Assembly (NCBI GenBank): GCA_016649775.1 | Contig: JAENWY010000097.1 | Coordinates: forward strand, 1-8,268 | Source of the DNA: Spirochaetaceae bacterium | GTDB lineage: Bacteria > Spirochaetota > Spirochaetia > Sphaerochaetales > Sphaerochaetaceae | Length of the DNA stretch: 8,268 bases | Direction of reading: 5' to 3' | Part shown: positions 1 to 6,476 of the stretch, piece after piece | How positions within the stretch are numbered: position 1 is the first letter of the stretch | Layout: each line of letters starts with the position of its first letter | Position numbers and translations under genes: made by a program | The notes under the pieces: model-generated | Told to the model about the DNA's origin: nothing | What the model saw: only the letters and a program-made list of their open reading frames with translations | Database searches by the model: none

Positions 1-2408
1 CCAAATTCCCATTCTCCTATATCACTAGCACTATAACTTAATGCACCTGCTAAATAGGAGTTATCTAAAGTTTTACTAAATAAATTATCAAATAATAGTG
101 AAGCTTTAATGCTCTTTCCTATACTTAAATTGAAGTCTAATCCTTTATCACTGAAAGCACTAATGTTATAATTTTTTCTATTTACATTTACGGTAAGAGG
201 ATAAACATCTTTTGAAATATCCAATTCAGTTGTAAGATTAATATCTGACTTATCTAACTGATTAATCATACCTGAAAATTTGAAACTCTCAAAATTGGGA
301 ATTAAAATATTGAAACCTAATTTTCCTTCCTTTTGATATAAAGAAGTTGTGAATAATTTTGTACCATTTTTAATAGAACTGACTGAAAAATCTATTTTAG
401 GTAAATTAGTAATTGCATTATATACCCCACTACCAGCTAATCTATAACCAAAAGAAGCAATACTGAATTTAGTAAAATCAATATCGTTTTCATTCAAGAG
501 ACTAGATAGAGATAGTCCAAGAGAAATAGGAGTTGTACCAAATACTAGATTATTTAGTATAAGTGATGAATCAATATCACCTTTAACTTTTAAAAAGGCT
601 TTTTCATCATAATTACCACTAAAATTAAAAGATCCATTAATCGTAGTATTTTTATCTACATAGTTTGCTATAAGTGGAGAATAAGTATGGACGTAATATA
701 AAACAGAAGAAGGCATAAAATTGCTAAATTCGATATTTCCTTCTATTGTAGCTTCTTTTATTCCTTCTTTTGAGCTAGCTACTATAGAAGATTTTATGCT
801 ATCGCCAATATCAATATGTGTTTCAAGCATTTTTAATTTATCATTATTCAAGGAAAGTGGACCTTGATAGGCTATAGAAACATTTAATTCATCATTAATT
901 TTTGACAACTTTGTATTATCTAAATCTATTGTTGCAGTAAGTTGGTTTAAACTATCTTCAAACAACATGGTTGAATAAATCTTTGCTGTAAAATTATTGT
1001 CAATTGATTTTAAAAATCCAGAAGATTCACTACTAATAGTAGCTTTAATTTCTTTATAAGACTCTTTTAAATTCTGTAAATTTATATGAGTAAAATCGAC
1101 GCTTCCATCTTCTTTTAAATAAGGAGAAACATCTACATCAGAACTAATAACTGCCAACAAGTTATTTACATTTATTATATTATTATCCTTAGAAAATTCA
1201 ACACGATTAATTTTAACATTTACAGAAGTTGGTAACAAAGTGTCAGAACTTAAAGAAGCATTTAAATTACTAAAATCTAATTTACCAAATACCTCATCGC
1301 TAAGGTAATTTTTTGGTCCAGTTGTAAGAATAATAGCTAGACTCTTATTTACAAAGGATGCATTAAGATCAATTTTTGAAGACTCAAAAGTTGAATTATT
1401 TATGTTAACATTAATGTTATCAAAAGTATTATATATAGAGAAATCTTTAAAATTAGAATCAACTTTGGAACTACCTTTTTCTACATTTATATTTACCTTT
1501 TTATATAAGGCCTGTAATTTATCATAATTTATAGTTGCTCTTTCTAAATCTAATAAAGAATAAGAAATATTTAAAGAATTGGTTCCAAGTTTAATTTCAT
1601 TATTAATAAATAATAAATTAGTACAATTAATATCAAAATTTGTTTTTTCAAAATCGATGTTTGCATAATCTGCTTTTAAAGAGATTAAATTGTTAGATAG
1701 ATTAAACTTTGTAACTTCAGTTTTTATTTTTGTTAAGTAAGAATTACTAGAAATGTTTAATTCAAAATCCTTAAACATTGTATTTGCTTTTAGATTATCA
1801 TCATCAAAATTTAAAATTCCATTATAAATTTTTAAATCTAGTGATGAATTACGTAAATTTGCTGGTAAAAACGCTGAAACATTTATAGCACCATTTTTTT
1901 GTATCTGGTCCCTAAATAAGTTTAAATCAAAAGATTTTTCTAAATTTATTGGATTAATAATCTCATCTTTTGAAATTCTAGGAAATGTATTATCTTTAAT
2001 TTTTAAACCATTTAATCCAGATGTAATATCATAAAAATATTTATTAAAATTAATTTCTATAGAATTAGCACTAATTTGTAATTTCTCAGAACTATGAAAT
2101 ATTAGCAATTTAAAATAATCTAAAACAGAGTGATTAAACTCTACATTTACTAGTTTTAGAAATACTTTATCACCTTTTTTTATTTCAATTGAATCTATTT
2201 TTTGGTGCATTAAAAAAGATTTATTAATATTAATTATTTCAATTCGATAATCAGAAGGTAATTCTAAATTTTCCACTAAAGCTGTAGCAACTGCTTCTAT
2301 AGGAGTTTTGGCATTTAAGTATTTTATACCTAAAAAAGATATAATAAAAAGTGAAGATAATATAAACATTATTGTTACTATCGTATTTTTGGTACTATGA
2401 TACTTCAC
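1..2408 (-). CDS. AsmA/TamB-like inner-membrane-anchored beta-rich protein (partial, C-terminus off left edge)
   Basis: An uninterrupted minus-strand frame of 802 complete codons runs off the left edge; I checked every codon for stops. The start is GTG at 2408. The preceding in-frame codon is TAA (2411-2409), so no earlier start exists, and AGGAG (2419-2415) lies 6 nt upstream. The N-terminus has a short polar/basic stretch, then one hydrophobic segment at about residues 9-27, which fits a signal anchor. The rest is short alternating-hydrophobic strands rich in Ser, Asn, Asp, Leu and Ile, with no catalytic motif, as in AsmA/TamB/YhdP repeating-beta-groove proteins. Those proteins bridge the periplasm and move phospholipid, or help outer-membrane protein assembly together with BamA. 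Adjacency to tmk matches Borrelia tamB as I recall it. The diagnostic TamB C-terminal domain is not in the window, so TamB versus another AsmA relative is unresolved, and no symbol is given. Confidence 0.75.
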   Translation of the reverse strand, partial: MKYHSTKNTIVTIMFILSSLFIISFLGIKYLNAKTPIEAVATALVENLELPSDYRIEIININKSFLMHQKIDSIEIKKGDKVFLKLVNVEFNHSVLDYFKLLIFHSSEKLQISANSIEINFNKYFYDITSGLNGLKIKDNTFPRISKDEIINPINLEKSFDLNLFRDQIQKNGAINVSAFLPANLRNSSLDLKIYNGILNFDDDNLKANTMFKDFELNISSNSYLTKIKTEVTKFNLSNNLISLKADYANIDFEKTNFDINCTNLLFINNEIKLGTNSLNISYSLLDLERATINYDKLQALYKKVNINVEKGSSKVDSNFKDFSIYNTFDNINVNINNSTFESSKIDLNASFVNKSLAIILTTGPKNYLSDEVFGKLDFSNLNASLSSDTLLPTSVNVKINRVEFSKDNNIINVNNLLAVISSDVDVSPYLKEDGSVDFTHINLQNLKESYKEIKATISSESSGFLKSIDNNFTAKIYSTMLFEDSLNQLTATIDLDNTKLSKINDELNVSIAYQGPLSLNNDKLKMLETHIDIGDSIKSSIVASSKEGIKEATIEGNIEFSNFMPSSVLYYVHTYSPLIANYVDKNTTINGSFNFSGNYDEKAFLKVKGDIDSSLILNNLVFGTTPISLGLSLSSLLNENDIDFTKFSIASFGYRLAGSGVYNAITNLPKIDFSVSSIKNGTKLFTTSLYQKEGKLGFNILIPNFESFKFSGMINQLDKSDINLTTELDISKDVYPLTVNVNRKNYNISAFSDKGLDFNLSIGKSIKASLLFDNLFSKTLDNSYLAGALSYSASDIGEWEF

Positions 2409-2414
2409 TTAACA

Positions 2415-2419
2415 CTCCT
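2415..2419 (-). promoter_or_regulatory. Ribosome binding site fixing the GTG start of the AsmA/TamB-like gene
   Basis: AGGAG on the minus strand, followed by TGTTAA and then GTG at 2408. The spacing of 6 nt is ideal. The last three spacer bases are an in-frame TAA, so this GTG is the first usable start. Confidence 0.8.
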
Positions 2420-2433
2420 AGACATTTTAATTT

Positions 2434-2462
2434 ATTATAGTACGGATAGAATATATTTTCAT
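2434..2462 (-). promoter_or_regulatory. Candidate sigma-70 promoter for the AsmA/TamB-like gene
   Basis: On the minus strand a perfect TATAAT -10 box (2439-2434) lies 17 nt after ATGAAA (2462-2457), which matches the -35 consensus at 4 of 6 positions. Transcription would start near 2427 and give a leader of about 20 nt that just holds the ribosome binding site. In DNA this AT-rich a TATAAT can occur by chance; the support is the spacing and the position in a divergent gap. Confidence 0.5.
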
Positions 2463-2515
2463 TAAATATCTTGAAAAAATACTAAATAAAAAGCAATATT
2501 AATCGAATTATAAAA

Positions 2516-2520
2516 AAAGG
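2516..2520 (+). promoter_or_regulatory. Ribosome binding site deciding the tmk start
   Basis: AAAGG ends a run of A residues and lies 9 nt before ATG 2530. The in-frame TTG at 2521 follows it with no gap and so cannot be its start codon. Confidence 0.6.
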
Positions 2521-2529
2521 TTGTTAAAC

Positions 2530-3153
2530 ATGATTAATACATTAAATAATTTTATTGTACTTGAAGGACTAGACGGAGCGGGAACTACTACACAATTAAA
2601 AAAATTAAAAGGGGAATTAGATAAAATAGGCTATAATAGTTACATAACTAATGAGCCTACCTCTCAACCTATAGGAAAGCTAGTACGGTCAGTACTAAGT
2701 GGTGATTTTAAAACAACACCATTAGCTTTAGCAATTCTTTACAGTGCTGATAGAGAAGACCACCTTAATAACGAAGAATACGGAATCATTAAACAAATTC
2801 ATGATAATAAATTAGTAATTAGTGATCGATATTTTTACTCGTCACTTGCCTACCAAGGAGTAAACTGTAATTTTGAAAAAGTTGTTGAATTAAATAAAGA
2901 TTTTCCACATCCTCAAATTCTAATTTATATTAAAACTCCTGTGGAAGTTTGTCTTTCTAGAATTGATAGCAGGGGAGAAAAGAAAGAAATATTTGAAAAA
3001 AGGGGTTTCTTATCACAAGTAAATAACAATTATAACAAAGTGCTTGAAAATCTTCCTAAAGAAGTTAATTTAATTACAATTGATGGTACTTTAAGCATTG
3101 AAGAAATAACAACTATTATGGTGAAAGAAGTAAAGAAGATTTTATGTAAATAG
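2530..3153 (+). CDS. tmk: Thymidylate kinase (dTMP kinase), variant P-loop
   Basis: A 207-residue cytoplasmic enzyme of normal family length that phosphorylates dTMP to dTDP with ATP, an essential step to dTTP. Visible motifs: P-loop region E12-G-L-D-G-A-G-T-T-T-Q22; an EPT motif (42-44) where many bacteria have REPGGT; R75; the DRY nucleoside-binding motif (99-101) followed by SSLAYQG; and a basic LID around 144-157 (R144, R148, K151, K152). The P-loop has no Arg and the LID is basic, as in type II enzymes. The Walker A lysine is Thr19 (codon ACT); see findings. The start is ATG at 2530, with AAAGG at 2516-2520 upstream; a TTG at 2521 would abut that site and leave no spacing. The gene is divergent from the AsmA/TamB-like gene and 133 bp ahead of mazG. 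TTGAAA at 2471-2476 could be a -35 box, but no convincing -10 follows. Confidence 0.95.
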   Translation: MINTLNNFIVLEGLDGAGTTTQLKKLKGELDKIGYNSYITNEPTSQPIGKLVRSVLSGDFKTTPLALAILYSADREDHLNNEEYGIIKQIHDNKLVISDRYFYSSLAYQGVNCNFEKVVELNKDFPHPQILIYIKTPVEVCLSRIDSRGEKKEIFEKRGFLSQVNNNYNKVLENLPKEVNLITIDGTLSIEEITTIMVKEVKKILCK

Positions 3154-3245
3154 ACAGTTATAGATATATTTAAATTATTTTGAAAAAATTCGACTCAATC
3201 ATAAAGTTTGTGCTTTTTAGGAATTTTATGTTATTTAACGCAAAA

Positions 3246-3251
3246 TATACT
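3246..3251 (+). promoter_or_regulatory. Possible -10 box for mazG
   Basis: TATACT matches TATAAT at 5 of 6 positions and lies 35 nt before the mazG ATG. No good -35 box is seen at 16-18 nt. The 133-bp tmk-mazG gap also has no convincing terminator: only an AAAATTC/GAATTTT repeat around 3186-3226 with a loop near 30 nt. mazG may therefore also be read through from tmk. Confidence 0.25.
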
Positions 3252-3286
3252 TTTATTTTTACTTATTTCTTATTATTATATATTTT

Positions 3287-4114
3287 ATGATAGAATATAA
3301 ATTAGAAAAAGAAGAAACTTTATTAGGTGCTTTAACGCGATTAAAAGGTATAACAGAACTACTTAGATCTGAGAACGGCTGTCCTTGGGATAAAAAACAA
3401 AGTACTAAAAACTTTGCAGTTTATCTAATTGATGAAACCTATGAATACATTGATGCTATAAATAACAAAGACAAAGACAACATGAATGAAGAGCTTGGGG
3501 ATATTATTACAAATATGCTTATGATTGCCACAATTCATGAAGAAATCGCTGATCTTGATGTTATTAAAACAATTAATGATGAGTGTGAAAAGCTTGTTAG
3601 AAGACATCCTCATGTGTTTACAAATGATATTAGTGCAGCTAATAGTGATGAAGTTATAGATATTTGGAATAAAATTAAAGTTGAGGTTGAAGGAAGAGTC
3701 ATTGATAAAAATGATTTCTTTAAAAAGGTTCCTAAATCACTACCTGAAATTGGAAAGGCATATGAAACTCAAAAACTTGCAAAAAAAGTTGGTTTTGATT
3801 GGATTTATAAACAAGATGTAATTGACAAAATTTGTGAAGAACTCGATGAGGTAATTGAAGCTGATACAGCAATAAATAGAGTCCAGGATGAAGTTGAAGA
3901 TGAACTTGGTGATTTACTATTTGCAGTAATTAACTATTCTCGTTTTGTTAAAGTAGATCCTACGGTTGCCCTTAGAAGAGCAACAGATAAGTTTCAAAAT
4001 AGATTTAGTGAATTAAAAAATATTTGTGATAAAAGAGATATTAAAATAGATCCTAATAATGCAAAAGCATTAGATGTTGTTTGGGAAGAAGTTAAAGCTA
4101 AACAAAAAAAGTGA
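3287..4114 (+). CDS. mazG: Nucleoside triphosphate pyrophosphohydrolase MazG (two-domain)
   Basis: A 275-residue cytoplasmic house-cleaning enzyme that hydrolyses NTPs and dNTPs to NMP plus pyrophosphate. E. coli MazG has 263 residues and aligns over its whole length. The N-terminal MazG domain begins with ENGCPWDKKQ (29-38), then the metal-type cluster D49-E50-T-Y-E53 with E69-L-G-D72, then RRHPHVF (105-111). A linker contains KVPKSLPEIGKAYETQKLAKKVGFDW (147-172). The C-terminal domain carries E184-E185-L-D-E188 and DELGDLLF (205-212), with all expected acidic ligands. In E. coli only the C-terminal domain is catalytic; D49 in place of the usual Glu in the N-terminal domain fits relaxed constraint there. 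The start is the first ATG, and the similarity begins just after it. No Shine-Dalgarno sequence precedes it. It sits beside tmk on the same strand and ends before a clear terminator. Confidence 0.96.
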   Translation: MIEYKLEKEETLLGALTRLKGITELLRSENGCPWDKKQSTKNFAVYLIDETYEYIDAINNKDKDNMNEELGDIITNMLMIATIHEEIADLDVIKTINDECEKLVRRHPHVFTNDISAANSDEVIDIWNKIKVEVEGRVIDKNDFFKKVPKSLPEIGKAYETQKLAKKVGFDWIYKQDVIDKICEELDEVIEADTAINRVQDEVEDELGDLLFAVINYSRFVKVDPTVALRRATDKFQNRFSELKNICDKRDIKIDPNNAKALDVVWEEVKAKQKK

Positions 4115-4134
4115 TTATATACTAAATATTTTAT

Positions 4135-4171
4135 ACCACCCTTTTTTGATACGGGTGGTTTTTTGTTTTTT
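4135..4171 (+). terminator. Rho-independent terminator after mazG
   Basis: ACCACCC (4135-4141) pairs perfectly with GGGTGGT (4153-4159) around an 11-nt loop. A T-rich run follows to about 4171, broken by a single G. It lies 20 nt after the mazG stop and abuts the stop codon of the convergent lipoprotein gene. On the minus strand the same hairpin is preceded by A residues but followed by a mixed AT sequence, so it should work mainly for mazG and less well for the opposing transcript. Confidence 0.9.
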
Positions 4172-4972
4172 CTAAATTTTCATTAATTGTTTCGGAAAAA
4201 TTATCTGAAGCCCTTGGCTTAATTTATAATAATAGTCACTATAATAACTAGATTGTTTTATATTATTAATTGATTTAAAAATAATAGAACTATAGTAAGC
4301 AGCTTTTGCTCTAAATTCACTGTCTATATTTTCATTTTCTATAATATAACTTAACACACTCAAAAAACCAGAATTAAAGTTGCCATAGCTATAGCTCATG
4401 TCTAAAAGTTCTTCTGCTTTTTTATATTCATTTATTTCACATAATTCTAAAATAGTTTGTGAAATTATTGTTGAAGTATTATCAAAAGTAAGAATTTTTA
4501 ATTTAGTAATTTCAAAATTATCTAAATCAGATAAATATTCATTTAATACTTTGTTTGCACTGATTTTATCATCAAGTCTATACAAACAAACATATTCAAT
4601 TTTTCGCTCTTCTTTAGTTAAAAGGGTTCCACTATCTTCTAACTGATGAATTAAATATAAAGCTTTTGTAATATCTTCATTATAAAAATAAATTGAAATC
4701 AACGGTCTTATAATAATGTTTGAATTTAATGCATAAGCAATTTTATAATTTTCAAAAGCTTTTTGAGTATTTCCGAGAGCATAATAGTTATTGCCCTTTA
4801 ATACAAAAGTATTATAATTTGTATTTTTTTTTGGTATTTTATTTAAATAGTCTAAGGATTCCTGGTAATTTCCTTCAACATAATAGCTTGAGGCTTTATC
4901 CACATATAGTTTATTACAAGAAGTTAAACATAAAAAAAGAAGGCATAATGAAAAGCCTAAAAGTTTTTTCAT
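4172..4972 (-). CDS. TPR-type lipoprotein
   Basis: 266 residues, starting at ATG 4972. An in-frame GTG at 4978 overlaps the ribosome binding site and is rejected. The N-terminus is a lipoprotein signal: KK, a Leu/Cys/Phe-rich core at 4-16, and lipobox L16-T-S-C19. The mature protein should therefore be lipidated at Cys19 and membrane-bound in the periplasm. Next come helical repeats of tetratricopeptide form, clearest at about 26-50 and 54-84 (KGNNYYALGNTQKAFENYKIAYALN), with weaker helix pairs at about 170-200 and 220-250. No catalytic motif is seen. TPR lipoproteins usually act as scaffolds for envelope or secretion complexes; the partner here cannot be read from sequence. It follows rnpB by 30 nt, has no separate promoter that I can see, and converges on mazG. 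Confidence 0.82.
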   Translation of the reverse strand: MKKLLGFSLCLLFLCLTSCNKLYVDKASSYYVEGNYQESLDYLNKIPKKNTNYNTFVLKGNNYYALGNTQKAFENYKIAYALNSNIIIRPLISIYFYNEDITKALYLIHQLEDSGTLLTKEERKIEYVCLYRLDDKISANKVLNEYLSDLDNFEITKLKILTFDNTSTIISQTILELCEINEYKKAEELLDMSYSYGNFNSGFLSVLSYIIENENIDSEFRAKAAYYSSIIFKSINNIKQSSYYSDYYYKLSQGLQIIFPKQLMKI

Positions 4973-4977
4973 CCACA

Positions 4978-4983
4978 CCTCCT
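4978..4983 (-). promoter_or_regulatory. Strong ribosome binding site for the TPR lipoprotein
   Basis: Full consensus AGGAGG on the minus strand, 5 nt before ATG 4972. The GTG at 4978-4976 overlaps its last base, which settles the start. It begins only 20 nt after the predicted 3' end of rnpB. Confidence 0.85.
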
Positions 4984-5002
4984 ATTTAATATAATAAAAA
5001 TA

Positions 5003-5337
5003 AGGTAATCAATAAGCCGAGTTTTGTATAACGACAATCATCTATCTACTAATAGTATTACTACTATTCTCTAGCATTCTACCCGTAAGATAAGGACGGA
5101 CCGCCCACTTACTGCTTGAACTTGCTCCAGACGAGGTTTACCATGCCACAAAGTGTTGCCACTTGTGCGGTGAGCTCTTACCTCACCATTTCACCCTTAC
5201 CTGATTGCTCAGGCGGTTTATTTTCTGCTGCACTGTCTATAACATTACTGCTTCCGGACGTTATCCGGCGTCTTTGTCCTGTGGAGCCCGGACTTTCCTC
5301 ATACAGAAAAAACTGCACGCGATCATCTAGATTACCT
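5003..5337 (-). ncRNA. rnpB: RNase P RNA (bacterial type A)
   Basis: The catalytic RNA of RNase P, which cuts the 5' leaders from pre-tRNAs. Conserved blocks appear in order on the minus strand: GAGGAAAGTCCGGGCTC (5300-5284) followed by CACAGG, forming the 5' half of P4; AGAGCTCACCGC; GTGGCATGGTAAACCTC (5149-5133); ACGGGTAGAATGC, whose GGT (5083-5081) fits the tRNA CCA-binding loop; AGATAGATGATTG (5048-5036), the 3' half of P4; and ACAAAACTCGGCTTAT (5027-5012). The ends are set by helix P1: AGGTAATC (5337-5330) pairs with GATTACCT (5010-5003), giving about 335 nt. The overall order matches E. coli M1 RNA, so it is type A. It starts 18 nt after the zinc-ribbon gene stop. No intrinsic terminator follows it. 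Confidence 0.97.
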
Positions 5338-5342
5338 AATTA

Positions 5343-5370
5343 ATTAAACTATTTTTTAGAAATCATCCAA
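5343..5370 (-). promoter_or_regulatory. Candidate rnpB promoter overlapping the end of the zinc-ribbon gene
   Basis: On the minus strand TTGGAT (5370-5365) and TTTAAT (5348-5343, 5 of 6 matches to the -10 consensus) are 16 nt apart. A start 6-7 nt after the -10 falls at 5337-5336, exactly where helix P1 of rnpB begins. The -35 lies within the last codons of the zinc-ribbon gene. The agreement of predicted start and RNA end is the main support; the -35 match itself is weak. Confidence 0.5.
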
Positions 5371-6159
5371 ATCAAATTCATCATCATCTGTGAAGTTGGA
5401 TAATCCACCTTCTTCAATAGTTACTGAACTTGTATCTGCTAAAGCCTGATCTTCATAGAAAAGTACTCTAGAACAATATGGACAGAATTCAATTTGTTTT
5501 TCAGATCTTACATCATTTACAAATTGCACTGGCAATAAAGTATTACAACCACAACAAACATTATCATGAATAGGAACAATACCTGAACCAATCTTGTTTT
5601 TAACAATTGTAGAGAACTTACTAAATAATTCAGCAGGAATTCCTTCATCATTAATGCTTAAATCGCATTGATGATTTAATGTTTGTAATTCTTGCTTCTT
5701 AACCTCAAGAATTTCTTCCAATTTAGAACCTTCGGAATTAACCTCAGATTCATTAATTTTCATATCTTCTTCTTTAATCTCTAGTTCAGCTCTTTTATCA
5801 ACTAATAATTTTTCTTTAGCGTATAACTGCTTTAATAAACTTTGTTCACGTATTTGAGAATCACTAATTTCTTTCTCAAGAGCTTCAAACTCTCTCTGTG
5901 TAGAAATTAATTCCATCTTTTTCTGACTAGATTCATGTGTGATAACAGCATTATCATAATCAAAACGAAGAGTTTTAGCGTCTTTATCAAATGTTTGTAT
6001 TTCAACGTACAATTCGTTGTACTCAGATTTAATTAAATTAAGCTTCTCCTGTTTTTGTTTTAATTCTTGAGGTAGGGATTTAATTTCTTCCTCAACACGG
6101 AATTTAGCTTTTAGACTATCCTGAAGCTTGGTCAACTTTGTGAATACTTCTTTTTGCAT
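5356..6159 (-). CDS. Coiled-coil C4 zinc-ribbon protein (zf-RING_7 / CdsZ-FlgZ type)
   Basis: 267 residues, starting at ATG 6159, which lies 6 nt after AGGAG; the adjacent GTG at 6162 is only 3 nt away and less likely. Residues 1-165 are Glu/Lys/Leu-rich with heptad-like spacing, which predicts a long helical coiled-coil hairpin. A linker with NKIGSGIVPI (188-197) precedes a zinc ribbon with ligands C202-x-x-C205 and C226-P-Y-C229. The tail (258-267) is acidic: DDDEFDLDDF. This layout is that of the zf-RING_7 (DUF164) family. Known relatives include H. pylori HP0958/FlgZ, which binds the sigma factor RpoN and an mRNA, and chlamydial CdsZ; the general bacterial role is unsettled. It follows rpoD on the same strand, which invites, but does not show, a transcription role. 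C203 is an extra cysteine beside the ligands. Confidence 0.9.
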   Translation of the reverse strand: MQKEVFTKLTKLQDSLKAKFRVEEEIKSLPQELKQKQEKLNLIKSEYNELYVEIQTFDKDAKTLRFDYDNAVITHESSQKKMELISTQREFEALEKEISDSQIREQSLLKQLYAKEKLLVDKRAELEIKEEDMKINESEVNSEGSKLEEILEVKKQELQTLNHQCDLSINDEGIPAELFSKFSTIVKNKIGSGIVPIHDNVCCGCNTLLPVQFVNDVRSEKQIEFCPYCSRVLFYEDQALADTSSVTIEEGGLSNFTDDDEFDLDDF

Positions 6160-6165
6160 CACTTT

Positions 6166-6170
6166 CTCCT
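6166..6170 (-). promoter_or_regulatory. Ribosome binding site deciding the zinc-ribbon gene start
   Basis: AGGAG, then AAA, GTG and ATG. The spacing is 3 nt to GTG 6162 but 6 nt to ATG 6159. The same 6-nt spacing is used by the AsmA/TamB-like gene in this window, so the ATG is preferred. Confidence 0.7.
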
Positions 6171-6213
6171 GAAACTATGTTATCTTTTAACACTAAAACT
6201 TTCGTTCTTGCGT

Positions 6214-6241
6214 ATATTACTGAATTATTTTAGTTTTTCAA
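6214..6241 (-). promoter_or_regulatory. Candidate proximal promoter of the zinc-ribbon gene
   Basis: On the minus strand TTGAAA (6241-6236, 5 of 6 matches to the -35 consensus) and TAATAT (6219-6214, 4 of 6) have a 16-nt spacer. Transcription would start near 6207, giving a leader of about 48 nt. Confidence 0.35.
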
Positions 6242-6337
6242 CTACTAAGGCACAACAAGATAATAAAATAACATATTTTATATACTTATTCAATATTGCT
6301 AATTCTAGGTATTATTTATTGCCTAAAAACTATAGGC

Positions 6338-6367
6338 ATTATAATACAAAAAATTAACTACTTACAA
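6338..6367 (-). promoter_or_regulatory. Candidate distal promoter of the zinc-ribbon gene
   Basis: On the minus strand TTGTAA (6367-6362, 4 of 6) and a perfect TATAAT (6343-6338) are separated by 18 nt. The start would be near 6331, so the small hairpin at 6320-6338 would fall at the very 5' end of a leader of about 170 nt. Confidence 0.4.
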
Positions 6368-6476
6368 GGAAGAATTTACAAATAATAAATTTATTTTTCC
6401 TATTGAACCTTCTTATTTTATAAATAATCTATTATTGCCTCATTAAAGACGTAATAACAGAATATTTACCTTTTAT

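Larger units (their letters stand above)
6163..6476 (-). other. 317-base non-coding gap between rpoD and the zinc-ribbon gene
   Basis: The gap runs up to the ATG at 6159 and no protein-coding gene is supportable in it; a short plus-strand frame here has no ribosome binding site and unremarkable composition. On the minus strand it holds two candidate promoters (6338-6367 and 6214-6241), a small hairpin of 6 bp with a 7-nt loop (TGCCTA 6320-6325 with TAGGCA 6333-6338, read on the plus strand) and the ribosome binding site of the zinc-ribbon gene. There is no GC-rich hairpin with a U-tract after the rpoD stop, so rpoD transcripts may read into this region. I recognise no riboswitch or tRNA. Confidence 0.6.

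Noticed and set aside
3425..3613. Minus-strand open frame of 62 codons
   Set aside because: A shadow of mazG, whose two MazG domains are complete and conserved on the other strand.
4398..4989. Two plus-strand open frames (4398-4646 and 4720-4989)
   Set aside because: Both oppose the lipoprotein gene, which has a signal peptide, lipobox and strong ribosome binding site. The frames lack these and look like antisense shadows.
5116..5343. Plus-strand open frame of 75 codons
   Set aside because: It lies wholly opposite the RNase P RNA, whose conserved blocks explain the sequence, and has no ribosome binding site.
6318..6340. Hairpin as an intrinsic terminator for rpoD
   Set aside because: The stem is only 6 bp and no T-run follows on either strand; it also lies about 140 bases past the rpoD stop.
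6154..6357. Plus-strand open frame of 67 codons in the gap before the zinc-ribbon gene
   Set aside because: No ribosome binding site, overlap with the start of the zinc-ribbon gene, and a low-complexity AT-rich translation.
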